This document shows positions 10,376 through 20,562 of a stretch of DNA of 64,000 nt, piece by piece. The stretch comes from Gammaproteobacteria bacterium (GTDB lineage Bacteria; Pseudomonadota; Gammaproteobacteria; SURF-13), in contig JAUXUQ010000019.1 of NCBI GenBank assembly GCA_030680605.1, positions 62,001-126,000 of the forward strand. The letters run 5' to 3'. The notes under the pieces were generated by a model. The model searched no databases, was not told where the DNA came from, and saw only the letters and a list, made by a program, of their open reading frames with translations. Position 1 is the first letter of the stretch, and every line of letters begins with the position of its first letter. Position numbers and translations under genes: made by a program.

Positions 10376-11263
10376 ATGACCGGGCCAGTGCTGATTATCG
10401 GCTGTGGCGATATTGGCGCACGTGTGGCCGCAGGCTGTGTGGCGCGTGGCGACAGCGTAAGCGCGCTGGCGCGTTCAGCGGCGCGTATTCCGGCGCTACA
10501 GGCCATGGGCGCGGCGATAGTGCCCGGTGATCTGGACGATGCTGCTTCGCTGACCAAGCTGCCGACGCGGCATGCGCTGCTGTACTATTTTGCCCCGCCG
10601 CCGGAACAGGGCAACACCGACCCACGCATCGGGCGCTTTCTGCGCGCCGTCACAGCGTCTGCGTTACCGCATAAAATCGTCTACATCAGCACCAGTGGTG
10701 TGTATGGCGACCACCAGGGTGGCTGGGTGGATGAGGACACGCCGCCTAACCCGCAGACGGCGCGGGCCAAGGCCCGCCTCGATGCCGAGACCCAACTGCT
10801 GGTGTGGGGGCGCATGTACGCTGTGCCAGTGGTAATCCTGCGTGTAGGTGGTATCTACGGACCGGGGCGTTTGCCGGTTGAGCGTCTGCGGCAGGGTGGG
10901 CCTGTGCTACGACGCGAGGAGGCGTCTTTTACCAATCGCATCCACGCCGATGATCTTGCCCAGGTGTGTATTGCCGCCGCCGAACACGGCGCAGTCGGGT
11001 GCATATACAACGTGTGCGATGGCGAACACAGCACGATGACGGACTACTTCAACGCCGTCGCCGACTGGCTGGGTCTGGCGCGCCCACCGCAGATCACGCT
11101 GGCCGAGGCGCAGCACGTATTGAGCGCCGGCATGCTGTCCTATCTCCATGAATCACGGCGCATGGATAACCGGCGCATGCGCGAGGAGCTGGGTGTCAGG
11201 TTGCTCTACCCCACTCTGGAACAGGGGCTCATGTCCTGCGCGGGGGATACAGCACCAGGGTGA
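10376..11263 (+). CDS. SDR-family NAD(P)-dependent epimerase-like protein
   Basis: 295 residues. The N-terminal dinucleotide-binding motif is VLIIGCGDIGARV (GxGxxG). Residues 99–110 contain the serine and tyrosine of an extended SDR (STSGVYGD), followed by HADDLAQV. This resembles the YeeZ-like group of NAD-binding epimerase-like proteins, whose substrates are unknown. An AGAGGA ribosome site precedes the ATG at 10376. Its 3' end overlaps the convergent DUF2784 gene by 35 bases. Confidence 0.8.
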   Translation: MTGPVLIIGCGDIGARVAAGCVARGDSVSALARSAARIPALQAMGAAIVPGDLDDAASLTKLPTRHALLYYFAPPPEQGNTDPRIGRFLRAVTASALPHKIVYISTSGVYGDHQGGWVDEDTPPNPQTARAKARLDAETQLLVWGRMYAVPVVILRVGGIYGPGRLPVERLRQGGPVLRREEASFTNRIHADDLAQVCIAAAEHGAVGCIYNVCDGEHSTMTDYFNAVADWLGLARPPQITLAEAQHVLSAGMLSYLHESRRMDNRRMREELGVRLLYPTLEQGLMSCAGDTAPG

Positions 11264-11624
11264 CGAGCACTAACAGGCCGAACAGGCTATAGAGTACCGT
11301 GAACGCCCATGCCGGCGCGCCGTAAAATAATAAACGACCCAGCCAGTGACCGATGAAACTCATGTCGTAGCCAGCGCCCCCGGCGAGTTCGCGCAGATCA
11401 TTTTCCAGCAGCGTAAGCGGGCAGCGCACGCCCAGCCACGCCTCCGCCACCACAAAGCCGATGGCGCCAAGGTGCAGCCAGCGGAGCCAACCATTGCGCG
11501 TCCACGACCACTGCCTGATCCAGCCTGCCACGATCAGCGCCTGGCCCCCAACCACGAACAACACGTAACTGGCATGCAGGACAAGCACACCGTCGGCAAG
11601 CCAAGCGTATAAACGCACGTCCAT
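11229..11624 (-). CDS. DUF2784 membrane protein
   Basis: 131 residues from the ATG that overlaps the xthA stop by one base (TGATG), so it is likely co-transcribed with prlC and xthA. About four hydrophobic segments are separated by a conserved-looking GVRCPLTLLEN stretch, the hallmark of the DUF2784 family. No enzymatic function is known. The C-terminus is YPPRRT. The upstream extension of 29 codons is rejected because it lies inside xthA. Confidence 0.78.
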   Translation of the reverse strand: MDVRLYAWLADGVLVLHASYVLFVVGGQALIVAGWIRQWSWTRNGWLRWLHLGAIGFVVAEAWLGVRCPLTLLENDLRELAGGAGYDMSFIGHWLGRLLFYGAPAWAFTVLYSLFGLLVLVTLVLYPPRRT

Positions 11625-12391
11625 CACACATTGAATGCTGCGATGACCGGCGCGTGATCGGAGGGGCGCTCCAGCTTGCGCGGAGTGGTATCGATGTGGC
11701 AGCCGGTACACAGTGCACGTAGCGCGGGGCTGATGAGGATGTGGTCGATGCGCAGGCCGTGGTTACGCCGGAACCCGCCGGCACGGTAGTCCCACCAACT
11801 GAACACGGCCTCCTGTTGGTCAAACAGGCGGAAACAGTCCAGCAGGCCGGAGTCTTGCAGTTGTCTGAACGCCGCGCGCTCGGCGTCGCTCACCAGCACC
11901 TGGCCTTGCCATGCTGCGGGGTCATGGACGTCACGATCCTCGGGGGCGATATTGAAATCACCCAGCACGATGAGGTGTTCGTGCGTGCTGAGTTGCTGCT
12001 GAATCCAGCCGCAGACTTTTTCGAGCCAGGACAATTTATAAACGTACTTGTCCGAGCCCACGCTGGAGCCATTGGGTACGTAAAGATTGATGACCCGCAG
12101 GCCGTTGTAGCTGGCTGCCAGCAGCCGCCGTTGCGGGTCGTCGAGTCCGGCGATATCACATACCGTGTCGGCAGGCAGGGTTCGGCTCAGCAGGGCGACG
12201 CCGTTGTAAGTTTTCTGGCCGGAGAAGACCACCTGATAGCCTGCGGCATGGATCTCCCCCAGTGGGAAGTCATCGTCCACGGTTTTTGTTTCCTGCAGGG
12301 CAACGATATCCGGCTTTTCGCTGTCGAGCCAGGCCAGCAGGTGCGGTAGCCGCACGCGCAGGGAGTTGACGTTCCATGTGGCAATTTTCAC
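11624..12391 (-). CDS. xthA: Exodeoxyribonuclease III
   Basis: AP endonuclease and 3'-5' exonuclease of base-excision repair. 255 residues, family length. The metal and catalytic motifs are visible: ATWNVNSLR, VALQETK (Glu), LGDFNIAPEDRDV (Asp/Asn), RIDHIL and the final SDHAPV. The start is GTG and overlaps the prlC stop by 4 bases (GTGA), supporting translational coupling. Confidence 0.94.
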   Translation of the reverse strand: MKIATWNVNSLRVRLPHLLAWLDSEKPDIVALQETKTVDDDFPLGEIHAAGYQVVFSGQKTYNGVALLSRTLPADTVCDIAGLDDPQRRLLAASYNGLRVINLYVPNGSSVGSDKYVYKLSWLEKVCGWIQQQLSTHEHLIVLGDFNIAPEDRDVHDPAAWQGQVLVSDAERAAFRQLQDSGLLDCFRLFDQQEAVFSWWDYRAGGFRRNHGLRIDHILISPALRALCTGCHIDTTPRKLERPSDHAPVIAAFNV

Positions 12392-14427
12392 GCGGCGATG
12401 CCGCTGTGACGCAACAGCGCATCAATGCGTGGCTCACGGCCACGGAAGTCGATAAACAACGCCATGGCATCACGCACACCGCCCTGTTCCAGTATGCTGT
12501 GTAGAAATTGCTGCCCGGTGTTGTGGTCGAATATACCCTGCTCCTCGAATTTTTCGAAGGCGTCGGCAGACAGCACCTCGGCCCACTTGTAACTGTAATA
12601 GCCTGCCGCATAACCTCCTGCGAAGATATGGGTGAAGTTGTTGGCGAAGCGCTCGAACTCGGGCGGCTGCAGGACGGCAACGGCCTTGCGTACCTCGCGC
12701 AGCAGCTCACGGATGCGCCCGCCTTGTGCCGGGTCATATTCCAGGTGCAGGCGGAAATCGAACAGTGAAAATTCCAGTTGCCGCACCATCTGCATGCCGG
12801 CCTGAAAATTGCGCGCGGCCAGCATCTTGTCGAGCAGCGCCTGAGGCAGTTGCTTGCCGGTCTGGTAATGGCCGGAGATGAGATCCAGCGCCTCCCGTTC
12901 CCAGCACCAGTTTTCCATGAACTGGCTGGGCAGTTCCACCGCATCCCACGCCACGCCGTTGATGCCGGAGATGGCAAGATGGTCAACGCGGGTGAGCATG
13001 TGGTGCAGCCCATGACCAAACTCATGAAACAGGGTGATCACCTCGTCATGCGTGAGCAGTGCAGGCTGATTACCGACCGGGGTGCTGAAGTTGCAGGTAA
13101 GGTAGGCCACGGGTGTTTGTACGCCCTGCGGTGTGCGGCGGCGTGCCACACATTCATCCATCCAGGCGCCACCACGCTTGTGTGAGCGGGCATAGGCGTC
13201 GAGATAAAATTGGCCACGCAGTTCATTGTTGCTGTCACGGATTTCATACAGCCGTACATCGGGGTGCCAGACTTCTATAGCGTCGGCCTCCGTGATGCGG
13301 AGGCCGTAGAGGCGCTGTACCACCTCGAACATCCCCGCCAGAGTCCGTGGCAACGGGAAGTAGGGGCGCAGGTCTTCCTGTGAGATCGCATAGTGGTGCA
13401 CACGCAGTTTTTCGGCGTAATAGGTGGTGTCCCAGGCGTCGAGTTGAGTAACGCAGTGCTGGTCCCGCGCAAACTGCCGCAGTTCGTCCAGCTCGCGTTG
13501 CGCCATCGGCCGCGAACGTTCTGCGAGGTCGGTGAGAAACGCCACCACCTGCTGTGTGGATTGGGCCATTTTTTTTGCCAGCGACAGCTCGGCATAGTTG
13601 GCGTAGCCCAGCAGTTGGGCCAGTTCGTGCCGTAACGCGAGCAGGCGCTCCATGAGAGGCTGGTTATCCCACTGGCCGGCATTGGGTCCCTGATCGCTGG
13701 CGCGTGTCATATAGGCGGTATACATTTCGCGTCGCAGTTCGGCGCTGTCGGCGTACTTCATCACCGGCGAATAAAGCGGGTAGTCGAGCGTGAAACGCCA
13801 GCCAGGCTCGCATGCCTGCTCTGCGGTCTGCCGTGCCAGTGCGCGTGCCGAGTCCGGCAGTCCGGCGAGCAGGCCTTCCTCGGTGATGGATTTGGCCCAG
13901 CCCTGGGTGGCATCCAGCACGTTTTCCTCGAATTTGGCGGTGAGGCTGGAAAGCGCCTGCTGAATATCGCGGTAGCGGTCTTGCTGTGCTGGCGGTAACG
14001 CGACACCGGCGAGGTGGAAATCGCGCAGGGCGTTGGCGATCACTTTTTTGCGGGCGGCATCCATCTGCGCATAGTCAGGGCTGTCGGCCAGGGCCTGGTA
14101 GGCCTGATACAGCTGCGTGTTTTGTCCCAACTCGGTTGCATAGGCGCTCAGTTTCGGCAGGCAGGCGTTGTACGCCGCGCGCAGGGCATCCGAGTTCAAT
14201 ACGGCGTTTAGATGGCTGACCGGCGACCAGACGCGCCCCAGTCGGTCATCCAGCGCCTCAATCGGCGCCACCAGGGTGTCCCATGTAGGGTGCTCGGTGG
14301 TGGACAGCAACTGTGCGATGCAGGCACGGTTTTCGGCCAGCACGGTATCAATGGCGGGTTCGACGTGTTCGGCCTGGATGGCGCGAAAGCGTGGCAGGGT
14401 GGTGAGATCAAGCAGTGGGTTGTGCAT
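12388..14427 (-). CDS. prlC: Oligopeptidase A (M3 metallopeptidase)
   Basis: Cytoplasmic zinc peptidase that degrades short peptides, including cleaved signal peptides. 679 residues from the ATG giving MHNPLLDL, nearly identical in length to E. coli PrlC (680). The zinc site HEFGH lies in LFHEFGHGLHHML, with a downstream Glu in the ISGINGVAWDAVELPSQF region. A longer upstream frame exists but runs into aroE. aroE ends 19 bases before this start and xthA follows, giving the order aroE-prlC-xthA-DUF2784. Confidence 0.95.
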   Translation of the reverse strand: MHNPLLDLTTLPRFRAIQAEHVEPAIDTVLAENRACIAQLLSTTEHPTWDTLVAPIEALDDRLGRVWSPVSHLNAVLNSDALRAAYNACLPKLSAYATELGQNTQLYQAYQALADSPDYAQMDAARKKVIANALRDFHLAGVALPPAQQDRYRDIQQALSSLTAKFEENVLDATQGWAKSITEEGLLAGLPDSARALARQTAEQACEPGWRFTLDYPLYSPVMKYADSAELRREMYTAYMTRASDQGPNAGQWDNQPLMERLLALRHELAQLLGYANYAELSLAKKMAQSTQQVVAFLTDLAERSRPMAQRELDELRQFARDQHCVTQLDAWDTTYYAEKLRVHHYAISQEDLRPYFPLPRTLAGMFEVVQRLYGLRITEADAIEVWHPDVRLYEIRDSNNELRGQFYLDAYARSHKRGGAWMDECVARRRTPQGVQTPVAYLTCNFSTPVGNQPALLTHDEVITLFHEFGHGLHHMLTRVDHLAISGINGVAWDAVELPSQFMENWCWEREALDLISGHYQTGKQLPQALLDKMLAARNFQAGMQMVRQLEFSLFDFRLHLEYDPAQGGRIRELLREVRKAVAVLQPPEFERFANNFTHIFAGGYAAGYYSYKWAEVLSADAFEKFEEQGIFDHNTGQQFLHSILEQGGVRDAMALFIDFRGREPRIDALLRHSGIAA

Positions 14428-14446
14428 GGTGTGCTCCAAAATCCGG

Positions 14447-15298
14447 TTAGCAGTCATTGTTACGTAGGGCCGCAATGACCGGTGCAGTGTCGGGCAGTAT
14501 GCCGCGCCAGAGATAAAAGGCCTCGGCGGCCTGTTCAACCAGCATGCCGAGACCGTCGAGTGACTTTTCCGCGCCCTGCCGCTCTGCCCAGTGCATGAAA
14601 ATGGTCGGCTGCGCGCCATACATCATGTCGTAACACCAGCCGCCGGTTGCCACGATGCCATCCGGCAAGGGCGGCATGTCGTGTTGCAGGCTGGCGGCGG
14701 TGGCATTGATGATAAGGTCGAAGGTGTGTCCTGTGAGGGCGGGAAAGCCGCCGCCCGCTATCTTACCGGTGCCGGAAAATGCGGCGGCGAGTTCCGCCGC
14801 CCGATCCGGGGTGCGATTGGCAATGACCAATACGGCAGGATTTTCCGCCAGCAACGGGCCGATCACGCCGCGTGCTGCGCCACCTGCGCCGAGCAGCAGC
14901 ACACGGCGCCCGGCGATGATGCCGCCATGGTTGTGCAGAATATCGCGCACCAGCCCGACGCCGTCGGTGTTGTCACCGTAACGCGTGCCGTCGGCCTGAA
15001 ACAGGAGGGTGTTCACGGCCTGGGCCTGTTGCGCGCGGGGGCTTAGTGCGTCGCTTAGTGCGCAGGCCTCCTGCTTGAAGGGCACGGTGATGTTCACACC
15101 CTTGCCACCTGCGGCCTGAAAGTTGCCGAGCGCTTGCGCCAGGCCGCCGCTATCCACGTGAATGGCCTCATAGCTCAGGCTGTGTCCGCACTGGCGTGCG
15201 AAGGCAGCATGGATAGCGGGTGATTTACTGTGCGCCACCGGGTTGCCCATCACCGCGTAGCGTGCATTTTCCGGTTTGAAATCAAAGAGTGATGACAT
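14447..15298 (-). CDS. aroE: Shikimate dehydrogenase (NADP+)
   Basis: Reduces 3-dehydroshikimate to shikimate in aromatic amino acid synthesis. 283 residues from the ATG giving MSSLFDFKPENARYAVMG. The shikimate-binding NPVAHSKSP, the catalytic-Lys segment NITVPFKQEA, the nucleotide loop GAGGAARGV and NRTPDRA (the Arg favours NADPH) are all present. It is the first gene of the leftward aroE-prlC-xthA group. aroB and aroK are in a separate cluster at the end of the window. Confidence 0.95.
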   Translation of the reverse strand: MSSLFDFKPENARYAVMGNPVAHSKSPAIHAAFARQCGHSLSYEAIHVDSGGLAQALGNFQAAGGKGVNITVPFKQEACALSDALSPRAQQAQAVNTLLFQADGTRYGDNTDGVGLVRDILHNHGGIIAGRRVLLLGAGGAARGVIGPLLAENPAVLVIANRTPDRAAELAAAFSGTGKIAGGGFPALTGHTFDLIINATAASLQHDMPPLPDGIVATGGWCYDMMYGAQPTIFMHWAERQGAEKSLDGLGMLVEQAAEAFYLWRGILPDTAPVIAALRNNDC

Positions 15299-15366
15299 GA
15301 GCGCCTTGGGCCTGGAAACAGGCGGCGGCTTGGGATTTTTGCTACAGTAGCCCCGGCTGTACACCA

Positions 15367-15395
15367 ATTATAACAGGCGACAGGCGGAGAATTCA
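15367..15395 (-). promoter_or_regulatory. Candidate promoter of aroE
   Basis: Minus-strand TATAAT at 15372 to 15367 with a weak -35 (TGAATT, 15395 to 15390) at 17 bp spacing, about 70 bases before the aroE start. It lies in the short divergent gap with ppx. The -10 is perfect, but the -35 matches poorly. Confidence 0.35.
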
Positions 15396-16973
15396 TTGGC
15401 GCGTACGGCAAGTCGATCAATCGCCCTGAAAGCCGCGCCGGGCGCGAAACACGGCAGGCGGGCCAAGGCTGCGCCGCGCGCTGGGCCACGTCTGCTGGCA
15501 GCGGTGGACCTCGGCTCCAACAGCTTCCACATGATTGTGACGCAGGTGGCCCAGGGCAGGCTACACGTACTCGACCGGCTGCGGGAGATGGTGCGGCTCG
15601 CTGCAGGCCTGAACAAGCAGGCCAATCTCAGCAAGCGTGCGCAACAGCGCGCCCTGGCCTGCCTCAGCCGTTTTGGCGAACGCTTGCGCGGCCTGCCGCC
15701 GGGCAGTGTGCGGGTGGTCGGCACCAATACCTTGCGCAAGGCGCGTAATGCGGCTGAATTTATTGCGGCGGCACAGCGTGCGCTGGGGCATCCGGTCGAG
15801 GTCATCGACGGGCGGGAGGAGGCGCGTCTCATTTATCTGGGTGTGGCGCACAGTCTGGGGGAAAGTGTTGGCCAGCGACTGGTGGTGGACATCGGCGGCG
15901 GCAGCACCGAGTTGATCATAGGCCGTGGTTTCGATCCGCTCCACATGGAAAGTCTGAGTATCGGCTGTGTGCGGGGCAGTACAGACTTTTTCCCCAAAGG
16001 GGTACTCAGCCGCGTCAACTTCGAACGCGCCCAGTTGGCCGCGCACCAGGCGCTGCTGCCGCACGTGGCCCGCTACCGCAGCCTGGGCTGGACGGAGGCG
16101 GTGGGTGCATCTGGCACTATCAATGCGGTGCAGGAAGTGCTGCGTGCACAAGGCTGGAGTGACGAGGGCATCACCCGCGCGGGTCTGAACAAGTTGCGCA
16201 AACGACTCATCGCCGCCCGCCGGATTAAGGGGCTGAAGCTGGCAGGTTTGCGCAGTGAGCGTGCGGCAGTATTTCCCGGAGGCGTTGCCATCCTGATGGC
16301 TATTTTCGAGAGTCTGGGCATTACCCGCATGGTGTATGCCGATGGCGCGTTGCGTGAAGGCGTGCTGTACGACATGTGGGGGCGCAGGGCGCGGGGTACG
16401 GATGTGCGTGAACGCAGTGTGCAGTGGCTGGCGGCACGTACCGGGGTCGATGCCGCGCAGTCACAGCGTGTTGCGCGGAGTGCCGCGCTGCTGCTACAGC
16501 AGGTAGCGCAACCCTGGCACCTGCAGGCAGAGGATGCTCGTCTGCTGGCGTGGGCCGCGCAGTTGCATGAGGCCGGGCTTTCCGTCAGTCATGCCCAGCA
16601 CCATAAGCACGGCGCCTATCTTGCCGAACAAACGGACATGGCGGGATTTTCGCGCCGCGACCAGCAGTGGCTGGCCACATTGATACTGGCGCAGCGCGGC
16701 AAAATCCCTGTGGCGGCGCTGCGGGCCCTGCCGGGCAGGTTGCGCCTGGCAAGTACGCGTCTGTGCCTGCTGCTGCGGCTGGCCGTGGTGCTGCATCGCA
16801 GCCGTAGTGCGCGGCGTCTGCCGCACATCCGGCTCAAGGCGGCGGGCAAGAGTGTGACGTTGTCGCTGCCCAAGGTCTGGGCCGCACGGCAACCGCTGAC
16901 CTGCGCTGATTTAAAAGAGGAGGTGGCCTGCCTCAAGAGCGCGGGTATCAGGTTGCGACTGGGTTTTCGCTAG
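15396..16973 (+). CDS. ppx: Exopolyphosphatase / GppA family phosphatase
   Basis: Removes terminal phosphates from polyphosphate, or pppGpp in the GppA branch. 525 residues. The ASKHA fold motifs VDLGSNSFHM and VDIGGGSTELI are present, plus the C-terminal helical HD-like region common to Ppx/GppA. The likely start is TTG at 15396, with GGCGGAGA upstream at normal spacing; there is no ATG before the first conserved motif. It is convergent with ppk, 31 bases apart, which favours the Ppx assignment. Confidence 0.9.
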   Translation: MARTASRSIALKAAPGAKHGRRAKAAPRAGPRLLAAVDLGSNSFHMIVTQVAQGRLHVLDRLREMVRLAAGLNKQANLSKRAQQRALACLSRFGERLRGLPPGSVRVVGTNTLRKARNAAEFIAAAQRALGHPVEVIDGREEARLIYLGVAHSLGESVGQRLVVDIGGGSTELIIGRGFDPLHMESLSIGCVRGSTDFFPKGVLSRVNFERAQLAAHQALLPHVARYRSLGWTEAVGASGTINAVQEVLRAQGWSDEGITRAGLNKLRKRLIAARRIKGLKLAGLRSERAAVFPGGVAILMAIFESLGITRMVYADGALREGVLYDMWGRRARGTDVRERSVQWLAARTGVDAAQSQRVARSAALLLQQVAQPWHLQAEDARLLAWAAQLHEAGLSVSHAQHHKHGAYLAEQTDMAGFSRRDQQWLATLILAQRGKIPVAALRALPGRLRLASTRLCLLLRLAVVLHRSRSARRLPHIRLKAAGKSVTLSLPKVWAARQPLTCADLKEEVACLKSAGIRLRLGFR

Positions 16974-17004
16974 GGGCATCCGAGACACAGCAGCGCTTCC
17001 GGCA

Positions 17005-19074
17005 TCAGTCCGCGAGTTTTTCCAGCAGGCGCTGCTGGGCTGAATGTGCATGCCCCGTCTTGGGCGTGACCCGCTGATATTCACCCGTGCTGTTCAGCAG
17101 CCAGGTTTGGGTGTCGTCGGTCAGGTAGGCGCGCAGGCCTTCATCCACCAGCCGTTTGGCCAGACGTTTGTCCTCCACCGGGAAACACACCTCGACCCGG
17201 CGGAACAGATTGCGTGGCATCCAGTCGGCGCTGGAGCCATACACACAGGAGGCACCGTCATTGTGAAAGTAGTACACACGGCTGTGTTCAAGAAAACGGC
17301 CGAGCACGGAACGCACCTGGATGTTTTCCGAGACGCCCGGCAGGCCCGGCCTCAGGCAGCAAATGCCGCGCACCAGCAAGTCGATTTTTACCCCTGCGCA
17401 GGAGGCCTGATACAGCGCCTCAATGATCTGGGGATCGGACAGCGCATTCATGCGGGCGATGATATGCGCCGGTCTGCCAGCGCGTGCGTGCTCCACCTCG
17501 CGAGTAATCATCTCGCACAGGGTCTTGAACAACGTAAACGGTGACTGCAACAGTTTTTTGAGTTTGCTCGCCCGCCCCAGCCCGGTGAGCTGCTGGAATA
17601 CCTTGTGCACATCATCGCCAATCGTCTTGTCGCAGGTGAGCAGACCGAAATCGGTATAACTGCGGGCGGTGCGCAAGTGATAGTTGCCGGTAGAGAGATG
17701 TACATAGCGGCGCAACTGTTTACCCTCGCGCCGCACCACCAGCAGCATCTTGGCGTGGGTCTTGTAGCCGACCACGCCGTACACGACGTGTGCCCCGGCG
17801 TCCTGCAGGCGGTTGGCAGAACTGATGTTGTCAGCCTCATCAAAGCGCGCGCGTAATTCAACCACGACAGTCACTTCCTTGCCCGCATGCGCGGCTTCTG
17901 CCAGCACATCCACCAGCACCGACTCGGCACCGGTACGGTAGAGGGTTTGCTTGATGGCGAGTACGTCCGGGTCCGCCGCCGCCTGCCGCACAAAATCGAT
18001 GACCGGCGCGAACGACTCGAACGGATGGTGCAACAACACGTCGCCCTGACGGATGGCGGCAAACAGGTCGGCGGGGTGAGCGAGACGGCGCGGCAGCCCG
18101 GGCGTAAAGGGCGGGTATTTGAGGTCGGGCCGGTCGACCTGCTCGGCAATCATGAGCAGGCGGTTGAGATTCACGGGACCCTCCACCTGGTACAGATCGT
18201 CGGTGCCCAGATTGAACTGACGCAACAGGAAGTGCGCCATTTCAGGCGCGCAGTTATCCGCCACCTCCAGCCGCAGGGCATCGCCATAATGACGCATGGG
18301 CAGTTCGCCTTCCAGCGCCTGCAGCAAGTCATCGATTTCTTCTTCGTTGACAAACAGCTCGCTGTTACGCGTGAGACGAAACTGGAAGCAGCCGGTCACC
18401 TGCATGCCGGGAAACAGTTCACCCACATGGGCGTGCAGAATGGAGGACAGAAACACGAAATCGTGGGGGCCTTTGGCGCATTCCCGGGGAAGATGAATCA
18501 GGCGCGGCAGCGAACGCGGCGCCTGTACCACGGCGGTGGCGCTGTTGCGGCCAAAGGCGTCCTTGCCTTCCAGCGAGACAACAAAATTGAGGCTCTTGTT
18601 GAGTATGCGCGGAAAGGGATGGGCCGGGTCGAGGCCCATGGGGCTGAGCACCGGTAACAGCGCATCATTGAAATAGCGCTTTACCCAGGCGGACTGTTTG
18701 GCATTCCAGTGGGTGCGGCGCAGGAAACGGATATTTTCCGCGGCGAGTGCCGGGATCAGGGATGCATTCAAAGTCCGGTACTGTTCTGCGACCAGCGTGT
18801 GTGCCGCGGCACTGACGCGTTGCAAGGTGTCCTGTGGGCTTAAGTGGTCGGCTTCCGCCTGCGCAGCGCCCGCCTGCGCTTTTTGCTTCAGACCGGAGAC
18901 ACGGATTTCGAAAAACTCATCCAGATTGGTGCTGGAGATGCACAGAAAACGTAACCGCTCCAGCAGGGGGAGGGTGGTATCGGCTGCCAGTTCCAGCACG
19001 CGGCGGTTGAACTCCAGTTGCGAGAGTTCGCGGTTGATATAGAGGTCGGGCTGCCTCAAGTCGATATCGCTCAT
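17005..19074 (-). CDS. ppk: Polyphosphate kinase 1
   Basis: Reversibly makes polyphosphate from ATP. 689 residues from the ATG giving MSDIDLRQPDLYINREL; the frame is open upstream, but that part has no family character. The autophosphorylation His lies in YVHLSTGNYH, the second catalytic His region is around CVYGSSADWMPRNLFRR, and the N-terminal LEFNRRVLELA helix is typical. The gene faces ppx tail to tail, so polyphosphate synthesis and breakdown genes are adjacent. Confidence 0.95.
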   Translation of the reverse strand: MSDIDLRQPDLYINRELSQLEFNRRVLELAADTTLPLLERLRFLCISSTNLDEFFEIRVSGLKQKAQAGAAQAEADHLSPQDTLQRVSAAAHTLVAEQYRTLNASLIPALAAENIRFLRRTHWNAKQSAWVKRYFNDALLPVLSPMGLDPAHPFPRILNKSLNFVVSLEGKDAFGRNSATAVVQAPRSLPRLIHLPRECAKGPHDFVFLSSILHAHVGELFPGMQVTGCFQFRLTRNSELFVNEEEIDDLLQALEGELPMRHYGDALRLEVADNCAPEMAHFLLRQFNLGTDDLYQVEGPVNLNRLLMIAEQVDRPDLKYPPFTPGLPRRLAHPADLFAAIRQGDVLLHHPFESFAPVIDFVRQAAADPDVLAIKQTLYRTGAESVLVDVLAEAAHAGKEVTVVVELRARFDEADNISSANRLQDAGAHVVYGVVGYKTHAKMLLVVRREGKQLRRYVHLSTGNYHLRTARSYTDFGLLTCDKTIGDDVHKVFQQLTGLGRASKLKKLLQSPFTLFKTLCEMITREVEHARAGRPAHIIARMNALSDPQIIEALYQASCAGVKIDLLVRGICCLRPGLPGVSENIQVRSVLGRFLEHSRVYYFHNDGASCVYGSSADWMPRNLFRRVEVCFPVEDKRLAKRLVDEGLRAYLTDDTQTWLLNSTGEYQRVTPKTGHAHSAQQRLLEKLAD

Positions 19075-19160
19075 GGCGTGAGGATATGAAGTAGTTGTGA
19101 CGGGGGCGTTACACGCGGGTCCCTGCCTCTGGCCGGAGGGGGCGGGATGGTGTGGCCGGG

Positions 19161-20213
<1,053 letters not shown>

Positions 20214-20222
20214 TTAGCACAG

Positions 20223-20259
20223 CGGGAAAGGGCGTCGCCCCCGGACGGCAGCTTTCCCG
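20223..20259. other. Imperfect stem-loop in the hemB–pilin divergent region
   Basis: Outer arms 20223–20230 (cgggaaag) and 20252–20259 (ctttcccg) pair perfectly. The enclosed bases can pair further (cgtc with gacg). It lies 49 bases upstream of hemB on the opposite strand of the pilin gene. It has no U-run. It could be part of a hemB leader or an unrelated structure. Confidence 0.35.
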
Positions 20260-20293
20260 GTGGCCGAGAGGGTGATAGTGACGCAGGCTGCAA

Positions 20294-20328
20294 GGGCATA
20301 AAGTGACGCTGTGTGTCACTTTATGCCC
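20294..20328. repeat. Perfect 14-bp inverted repeat upstream of the pilin gene
   Basis: Arms at 20294–20307 (gggcataaagtgac) and 20315–20328 are exact reverse complements around a 7-base loop. The element is AT-rich inside, has no U-run on either side, and lies between hemB and the pilin promoter, about 113 bases upstream of the -24 element. That distance is within the usual range for an enhancer-binding site of sigma-54 activators, but the sequence could also be a protein-independent hairpin. Confidence 0.5.
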
Positions 20329-20440
20329 GACAGGGCGTCCATCAAGGTGGCTTGAGGTGACGTATCGCCTTTTTTTGTTAAGTATAATACTTTTATATAT
20401 CATAGAACTATTGCGTATATGTCAAACCTTTTCTGATTTC

Positions 20441-20456
20441 TGGCACGAATCTTGTT
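20441..20456 (+). promoter_or_regulatory. Sigma-54 (-24/-12) promoter of the pilin gene
   Basis: TGGCACGAATCTTGTT matches the sigma-54 consensus TGGCAC-N5-TTGC except for the final C of the -12 element (T here). Transcription would start near 20468, leaving a leader of about 95 bases before the ATG. Pilin genes of Pseudomonas and relatives use sigma-54 with PilR. The 388-base gap from 20175 otherwise holds two stem-loops, an AAGTATAATACTT palindrome at 20380–20392 and AT-rich DNA. Confidence 0.75.
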
Positions 20457-20562
20457 GTACATTCTTTTGACATGCTTCGGGGGTGCTGACCTGTTGCCCG
20501 TGATGTGCCGACAGAGCCCTGAAGCCAACAGAACTCAACTACAATTTTTCAAGGAGCAGGAC

